Source: Prosthecobacter debontii | GTDB lineage: Bacteria > Verrucomicrobiota > Verrucomicrobiia > Verrucomicrobiales > Verrucomicrobiaceae | NCBI GenBank assembly: GCA_945860295.1 | Contig: CAMAQH010000030.1 | Coordinates: forward strand, 1 to 48,016 | DNA length: 48,016 nucleotides | Direction: 5' to 3' | The notes under the pieces: model-generated | Databases searched by the model: none | The model's input: the letters and a program-made list of their open reading frames with translations, nothing else | Told to the model about the DNA's origin: nothing | Shown: piece after piece, positions 43,601-48,016 of the stretch | Numbering within the stretch: position 1 is the stretch's first letter | How the letters are laid out: every line of letters starts with the position of its first letter | Made by a program: the position numbers and the translations under genes

Positions 43601-45149
43601 CGACGGCGATGACAAAGCTGACGTGAGCATCATCATGCTCCAGGGTCTTGATTCGTCCGACACACATCACGGCGCGAACAATCTGATCTACGGCCCTGAT
43701 GGCGGCATCTACTGGCAAAGCGGAGTCTTCATGCAGCACAACCACGAGCACCCGTGGGGCCCCGCGCTTCAGGCCACATCGAGCGCCATGTATCGCTTTG
43801 ATCCGCGCCGCTTCACTATTTCAAAGCACGCTGACAACTCGCCAAACCCACACGGCATCGCGTTTGATTCCTGGGGCTATCACTACGCCACCGACGGCAC
43901 CGGAGGTCGCGCGTATCAGGTGCGGCCAGAGGGCAGCAGCTTCAAAATGTATGAATTGCTCAAGAAGGAAGTGCGTCCCGTCACCGCGAGCGAGATCGTC
44001 AGCAGCACGCATTTCCCCGCCGACATGCAGGGCGATTTCTTGATCTGTAACGTCATCGGCTTCCTCGGTGTGAAGGAGTATCATCTGGAGCGCGATGGCG
44101 ACAAGGCCACCGTCTGGGGCGAACCCAATGGCGACGAACTCAGCGTCAAAGTCACGCAGGCCGACGGCACCATCACGGAAGAAAAGTCGCGAGGTTTCCT
44201 CATGAGCGGCGACAAGAATTTCCGTCCCTCTGATGCCGTCTTCGCGCCCGATGGATCGCTGTATTTGGCCGACTGGCACAACGTCATCATCGGCCACATG
44301 CAGCACAACGTGCGCGACCCGAACCGCGACCACGCGCATGGCCGCATCTACCGCATCACCGCCACGGGCCGTGATTTGCAGAAGCCCGTCGCCATTGCCG
44401 GCCAGCCCATCCCCGCGCTGCTCGATGTGTTAAAACACCCGACCGACAGCATCCGCCAGCGCGCCCGCATCGAACTCAGCTCGCGTGATTCCAAAGAGGT
44501 CATCGCCGCCACGAAAGCGTGGATCAAGCAGTTCGACGCCACCAAAAAAGAGGACGCCCATCCCTTGCTCGAAGCCCTCTGGCTCAGCTCGCAGCACAAC
44601 ATCCGCAACGTCGAGCTGCTCGGCCAGCTCATGAAGTCGCCCGAACCGCACGCGCGCAACGCTGCGCAGGTTATCCAGCACCTCTGGTATAATGTCGAGT
44701 CCACCTTGCACGGCGGCGTCATCGCTGGCGATGTGGAAGAGAAGACCCAGAAATCCGGCATCCTCAGCGATACGCCCGAACTCACCACCATCCGCATCGC
44801 CACCGTGAAGGAGCGCATGATGTATGACGTCAAGGACCTCACCGTGAAGCCTAACAAGAAAGTGAAGCTCACCTTCGTGAATGAAGATTTCATGCCGCAT
44901 AACCTCCTGCTCGTGCAGCCTGGCAAGATCGACGAGATCGCCAACCAAGCCCTCATCATGGGCGCGAAAGGCTTCGAAACCGGCTTCATACCCGAGAATA
45001 AGAACATCCTCTGGCACAGCAAGTTGCTCGACGCCGGCAAAGAAGAAGTCATCGAGTTCACGACGCCCGCCGCCCCAGGCGACTACCCATATATGTGCTC
45101 GTTCCCCGGCCACTCGATCATCATGCGTGGGATGCTGCATGTGAAGTAA
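40668..45149 (+). CDS. giant mosaic: ThuA, discoidin, SGNH-like, dehydrogenase propeller, azurin-like copper domain
   Basis: This 1493-residue exported protein has a signal peptide (about 1–17) and then at least five modules: ThuA (about 25–290), a Lys-rich linker (about 335–355) and F5/8 type C discoidin (about 365–510; ATQSTTRNGGDASKALDG, WWEVDLGS). A Ser/Gly/Pro linker, an SGNH-like fold (about 545–755), a PVC membrane-bound-dehydrogenase propeller (about 870–1240; GFEVHLFADEKKFPQIANP, DWHNVIIGHMQ) and HEAT-like helices follow. The C-terminus is a cupredoxin (about 1385–1493) whose ligands match azurin: His1411, Cys1477, His1482, Met1486. The SGNH unit has GNG (560–562) where GDS is expected, so it lacks the nucleophile. 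There is no CxxCH. It may bind polysaccharide and pass electrons to copper. Confidence 0.88.
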   Translation: MKHILLALISLASFVSAAPLVYEGTDGPGKGKHIVFLAGDHEYRSEESLPALARILAKYHGFKCTVLFDIDPEGNIAAGEPQNIPGMEALDSADLAVVFLRFQGLPTEQMKHLDAYLNRGGPVIGMRTATHAFKGTPEPYAKYDFNSQVAGYESGFGHQVLGQTWVGHYGTNHKQSTRIAIVDAMKQHPILRGVKGIWVQAGGYVGKPTDGEVLTMAQPLNGMTPESPADATKPPMPSEWTRTYKSASGKEGRVFTSLYGTSEDITNIGYRRMMVNSCFWALGLEDAIKADLNVAFVGAAKPNTFGGGAYARGIKPEIYAGFESPIPANNNTQGPAKSKKEERTEKKAEKQAAKTEVFAKPTIANGKPARFVHIEIPGDKKCLQIAEIEIMSGGKNIAKGGKATQSTTRNGGDASKALDGNKSPIWGSGMTHTQENQPNPWWEVDLGSAREVDTISLWSRQSFSERLGGFTLSLLDESRKAVFEVKNVAGPEAMTIDVKNGGKLNYLSFDGKPGKPADKRGSGGSSPSGPPEPPLADVPADYKDSLPFAFSKGDVVAILGNGLPERMQHDGWMETVLQSALPEQNVRFRNMSTSGDRPNSYPRSPGQISMVTYLQHVRADVVFGFFGYNESYDNKPEEYKALLIEFVKKTRGTKPNGKSFPRIVLFSPIAHEDTRNQNVPDGKAHNAQLEAYTKATEAAAKEAGVAFVDLYHPSLEMFKASKEPLTINGVHLTDEGNRQLAEVIAKGLLGKQVTASASMEPLREAVVDKSTHWYHRYHASDGNDVWGSRSTLSFSDGQTNGVVLQHELLMLDVMTANRDEQVWARINGGDKKIDDSNVPKPILVKSNVGGGSKSSSAVKEGLLNYVSGEEAIKHMAVKKGFEVHLFADEKKFPQIANPVQIQFDVKGRLWVAAWADYPKLEPLKESKDALLIVHDDNNDGEADRVTEFAKVNNPLGFEFWNGGVLVTRQSEILFLKDTDGDDKADVSIIMLQGLDSSDTHHGANNLIYGPDGGIYWQSGVFMQHNHEHPWGPALQATSSAMYRFDPRRFTISKHADNSPNPHGIAFDSWGYHYATDGTGGRAYQVRPEGSSFKMYELLKKEVRPVTASEIVSSTHFPADMQGDFLICNVIGFLGVKEYHLERDGDKATVWGEPNGDELSVKVTQADGTITEEKSRGFLMSGDKNFRPSDAVFAPDGSLYLADWHNVIIGHMQHNVRDPNRDHAHGRIYRITATGRDLQKPVAIAGQPIPALLDVLKHPTDSIRQRARIELSSRDSKEVIAATKAWIKQFDATKKEDAHPLLEALWLSSQHNIRNVELLGQLMKSPEPHARNAAQVIQHLWYNVESTLHGGVIAGDVEEKTQKSGILSDTPELTTIRIATVKERMMYDVKDLTVKPNKKVKLTFVNEDFMPHNLLLVQPGKIDEIANQALIMGAKGFETGFIPENKNILWHSKLLDAGKEEVIEFTTPAAPGDYPYMCSFPGHSIIMRGMLHVK

Positions 45150-45296
45150 CCTTGCCTTTCGACCCTGTGGTCATGTTTCAAAGCTCATGGCGGCACCTTG
45201 TGACTTAGCCATCCGGCGCTTCGTTTGGGTCAAGAGGTCGTCAACGTGGTCTGCCTTGACCTCTTGGCCGCAACTTGACCTTCCTGGCTTTTTCCC

Positions 45297-47552
45297 ATGC
45301 GACTTTTCCGTCTCCTCCTCGTCCTGCCCATTCTCACCTCCGCTGCCGATATTCAGCTTACCTCGCCGCTCGATCACCAGGTGATCCAGCGGCATTCGAG
45401 CACGGAGGGGACAATTTTGATCCGTGGAACGCAAAGCGGACTCGATACGGGCAAAACCAAGTATGTGGCTAAAATCGGCGCGAAGGGAAGGTGGCAGGCT
45501 TTGACGGCGCAGATTCAGAAGGAAAACTTTTCGGCGAGCGTGACGGCTCCGGCGGGTGGTTGGCATCGGGTGGAAGTGCGGGCGATGCTGGATGGCAAGG
45601 CGGTCGCGTCAGCGGCGGTGGAGCAAGTGGGCATCGGCGAGGTATTCGTCGTCGCGGGGCAGTCAAACTCAGCGAATCATGGCGAAGAGAAGCAAATGAC
45701 GCAGACGCGGCGTGTGGCGGCCTTTGATGGTACGAAGTGGCAGATCGCGGATGATCCGCAGCCGGGCGCTAGCGGTCGCATGGGCAGTTTTATGCCGGCG
45801 TTGGGCGATGCGCTGATCGAGCGCTTCGATGTGCCGGTCGGCTTCGTCGCCTGCGGCATCGGGGCAACGAGTGTGCGTGAGTGGTTGCCGATAGGCTCGG
45901 CGTTTCCGAATCCGCCGACGATTGAAAGCCGCGTGGCGAAGCTGCCGGATGGCCTGTGGTCAAGTAATGGCGCGGCTTACGATGCCTTTATTGCCCGCAT
46001 GAGGCCGCTGGGGCACAATGGCTTCCGTGCGGTGCTTTGGCATCAGGGTGAGAGCGATGCGAATCAGAAGGACACGACACGCACCCTCGCCGGGAAGCTC
46101 TACCGCGAGTATTTGGAGAAAATCATCCGCGATTCGCGACGCGACACCGGCTTTGAGGCACCGTGGTTCGTGGCGCAGGCTAGCTACCATTTGCCGGGCG
46201 ATGAAGGCAGCGATGACATCCGCGCCGCGCAGGCCGCGCTCTGGAAAGACGGCCTTGCGCAGCCTGGACCGGATAGCGATGAACTGAAGGGCCTGCTGCG
46301 TGAGCGCAAAGGCCTCGGTGTTCACTTCAGCGGCCCTGGTCTGCGGGCGCATGGGCAAAAGTGGGCGGAGAAGATCACCCCATGGCTCGATCAGCAGCTC
46401 TCTGGCTCGCGCTACGATTCATCCAAGCTGCCGAAGGGACAAAACTACTTCGAGCTGCGCGATGGATTGGCAAACGCGCAGCGAAAGTTCGAGAAGGAGA
46501 AGACCGGGCGCATCGCCTTCCTCGGTGGCTCGATTACGGCGGGTGGCGGCTGGCGGGATCATGCGATGAAGTATTTTCAGGCGAAGTTTCCACAGACAAA
46601 GTTCGAATTCATCGCGGCAGGCATCGGCTCGATGGGCTCGGTGCCGCATGCATTCCGGCTGGAACGCGATGTGTTGTCGAAAGGCCCCGTCGATTTGCTC
46701 TTTGTCGAGGCTGCGGTGAATGACAGCTCGAACATCCCGGATCATCCCGAGCAGATGCTGCGCGGCATGGAGGGCGTGGTGCGTCACGTTCGCGAGGCGA
46801 ATCCGCTCACGGACATCATTCACATGCACTTCGTCATGCCGCCGCACATGAGTGACTACAACAAAGGCTTCGTGCCCATGTCCATCGCGCAGCATGAGAA
46901 AGTGGCTGTGGCGTATGGCAATCCATCGCTGAATCTCGCGCTTGAAGTCACCGATCGCATCGACGCGGGCGAATTCACCTGGGATAAGGATTTCAAAGGC
47001 TTGCACCCCTCCGCCTTCGGTCATCAACTCTACGCCAATAGCATCGCGCGCATGCTCGAAGATGCCTTAACCAAACCACTGGCCAATGTCGCGACACCGC
47101 ACGCCCTTTCCCCGATGGTCGATGCGCAAAGCTACGCCAAAGGCCGTCTCGGCAACATCACCGAGGCGAAGATCATCAAAGGCTTCACACTGGAGCAGGC
47201 GTGGAAGCCTGTGGACGGCAAAGGCACACGAGCTGGCTTTGTGAACGTACCCGCTCTCGTCGGCACGGAGATTGGAGCCGAGTTTGAGTTTAGCTTCGAT
47301 GGCACGGGCTGCGGTCTCTTTATCGCCGTAGGCCCAGACGCCGGCCGCATCGAGTTCAGCATCGATGGCGGCGAATATCGCAAGCTCGAAACCTTCACGC
47401 ATTGGAGCGCTGGTCTGCATCTGCCCTGGGCCTTGATCCTCGACGATCAACTCAAGCCCGGCAAGCACACCACCCAAGTCCGCATCGCTGCTGATCACGA
47501 CCCGAAAGGCACTGGCACGGCTCTTCGGGTGTTTCATTTGCTCCTTAACTGA
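45297..47552 (+). CDS. secreted bimodular SASA-type plus SGNH-type carbohydrate esterase
   Basis: This 751-residue protein has a signal peptide (about 1–16) and a beta-sandwich (about 18–110). A sialate-O-acetylesterase (SASA) domain follows with VVAGQSNSANHG (Ser123) and LWHQGESD (about 247–254). A second, independent SGNH domain has FLGGSITAGGGW (Ser412), VEAAVNDSSN and LHPSAFGHQLYA. A C-terminal beta-sandwich (about 610–751) may bind carbohydrate. It would deacetylate glycans at two active sites. It is 147 bases downstream of the mosaic gene; that gap shows nothing recognisable. Together with the sulfatase and the Fes-like esterase it points to a heavily decorated polysaccharide target. 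Confidence 0.87.
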   Translation: MRLFRLLLVLPILTSAADIQLTSPLDHQVIQRHSSTEGTILIRGTQSGLDTGKTKYVAKIGAKGRWQALTAQIQKENFSASVTAPAGGWHRVEVRAMLDGKAVASAAVEQVGIGEVFVVAGQSNSANHGEEKQMTQTRRVAAFDGTKWQIADDPQPGASGRMGSFMPALGDALIERFDVPVGFVACGIGATSVREWLPIGSAFPNPPTIESRVAKLPDGLWSSNGAAYDAFIARMRPLGHNGFRAVLWHQGESDANQKDTTRTLAGKLYREYLEKIIRDSRRDTGFEAPWFVAQASYHLPGDEGSDDIRAAQAALWKDGLAQPGPDSDELKGLLRERKGLGVHFSGPGLRAHGQKWAEKITPWLDQQLSGSRYDSSKLPKGQNYFELRDGLANAQRKFEKEKTGRIAFLGGSITAGGGWRDHAMKYFQAKFPQTKFEFIAAGIGSMGSVPHAFRLERDVLSKGPVDLLFVEAAVNDSSNIPDHPEQMLRGMEGVVRHVREANPLTDIIHMHFVMPPHMSDYNKGFVPMSIAQHEKVAVAYGNPSLNLALEVTDRIDAGEFTWDKDFKGLHPSAFGHQLYANSIARMLEDALTKPLANVATPHALSPMVDAQSYAKGRLGNITEAKIIKGFTLEQAWKPVDGKGTRAGFVNVPALVGTEIGAEFEFSFDGTGCGLFIAVGPDAGRIEFSIDGGEYRKLETFTHWSAGLHLPWALILDDQLKPGKHTTQVRIAADHDPKGTGTALRVFHLLLN

Positions 47553-47635
47553 AGATTGTCGCCAAAGTTTTTTTACTCGTCAGATTTGCCAAGACTTACC
47601 TCGACTGGCATGGCGTGAAAGGGGATAGTCAGCTC

Positions 47636-48016
47636 ATGTCTGCCAACTCACGCACTGTTCTCGCCATTGATCTTTCCTCTGCACGGGGCGTGATTGCAGT
47701 GGTGCGTGATTGTTTAGTGATTTTTGAGGCGGCTTTTCAGTCTGAGCGCTCTCACAATGCACAGGTGTTTGCGCCACTGACGGAGGCGCTGGCGGTGATC
47801 GGTGATCAGAAAGCAGTGATCGCCATCGGCACTGGGCCGGGTTCATACACGGGAGTGAGGATCAGCATCGCCGCGGCACAGGGCATCGCTCTGTCGCGCG
47901 ACTGGTCGGTGGTCGGTTGGCCTTCAATCGCTACGGTGGATTTGCCTGACTATCATGTGCTGGGTGATGCACGGCGTGGCCAGTTTTACACGGCACAGAT
48001 AGCGGACGGGCGGCTG
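47636..48016 (+). CDS. tsaB: TsaB, tRNA threonylcarbamoyladenosine biosynthesis protein, partial
   Basis: The frame starts at ATG 47636 and runs off the window after 127 codons. It reads VLAIDLSSARGVIAVV, then AIGTGPGSYTGVRISIAAAQ and GIALSRDWSVVG, the defining TsaB/YeaZ pattern, and GDARRGQFYTAQ further on. TsaB partners with TsaD and TsaE to make t6A37 in tRNAs that read ANN codons. A weak AGGGGA lies about ten bases upstream. It marks a return to housekeeping genes after the exported-protein cluster. Confidence 0.9.
   Translation, partial: MSANSRTVLAIDLSSARGVIAVVRDCLVIFEAAFQSERSHNAQVFAPLTEALAVIGDQKAVIAIGTGPGSYTGVRISIAAAQGIALSRDWSVVGWPSIATVDLPDYHVLGDARRGQFYTAQIADGRL

Noticed and set aside
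42909-43751. 280-codon minus-strand frame inside the mosaic gene
   Set aside because: It is antisense to the well-supported SGNH/propeller coding region; long antisense frames are common in this G+C-rich cluster.

Overview
The window looks like chromosomal DNA of a verrucomicrobial bacterium (PVC superphylum). Three things point there. First, a five-gene block matches the order and protein types of the Akkermansia muciniphila Amuc_1098–Amuc_1102 pilus-like locus. Second, there is a long cluster of families typical of Planctomycetes and Verrucomicrobia: DUF1592/DUF1587-type cytochromes, DUF1552, DUF1080, ThuA, membrane-bound-dehydrogenase-type propellers and sulfatase. Third, there is a small SWIB protein, a family shared with Chlamydiae. 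I saw no rRNA, tRNA, CRISPR array or prophage. Shine-Dalgarno signals are weak or absent before most starts, so several starts rest on signal peptides and domain edges.

Layout. 1–147 is the tail of an IS3-type element. 546–1499 is a UDP-glucuronate decarboxylase-like enzyme. 1596–8598 is the pilus-like locus: a secreted Amuc_1102-like protein, a PilM–PilN-like fusion, an Amuc_1100-like protein, an Amuc_1099-like protein and a secretin. It closes with a strong hairpin terminator whose T-run touches the coaE start. 8650–11880 is a tightly overlapping coaE–rho–rnd housekeeping operon. A phenylacetate-CoA-ligase-like enzyme and a lone LolD-type ATPase follow.

14137–17158 (minus strand) encodes two secreted proteins: a Sel1-repeat protein with a C39-like cysteine peptidase domain, and a protein with a VHL-beta-like domain and two HExxH zincin domains. 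17310–22108 is a zone of gene decay. It holds a broken PAS–AraC regulator, a GntR stub and an alpha/beta-hydrolase remnant, lying among intact genes for a glycosidase-like protein, a glutathione peroxidase, a GGQ ribosome-rescue factor and an RluA-type pseudouridine synthase. 22130–27288 holds a LOG-family protein, YidB, a protein with kinase-like motifs, a minus-strand set (PQQ-type propeller, lipoprotein, MoaB/Mog) and the SWIB protein.

27518–47552 is a run of eleven plus-strand genes, nearly all exported, for extracytoplasmic carbohydrate and redox chemistry. It includes two ThuA proteins, two haem-c proteins, DUF1080, DUF1552, an SDR, three alpha/beta or SGNH-type esterase proteins, a sulfatase and a 1493-residue mosaic ending in an azurin-like copper domain. 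A plausible joint role is removal of sulfate and acyl groups from polysaccharide, plus oxidation or handling of 3-keto-sugars with electrons passed to haem or copper domains; this is inference. The window ends inside tsaB. Base composition looks visibly more G+C-rich in the 28–47 kb cluster than in the pilus locus.
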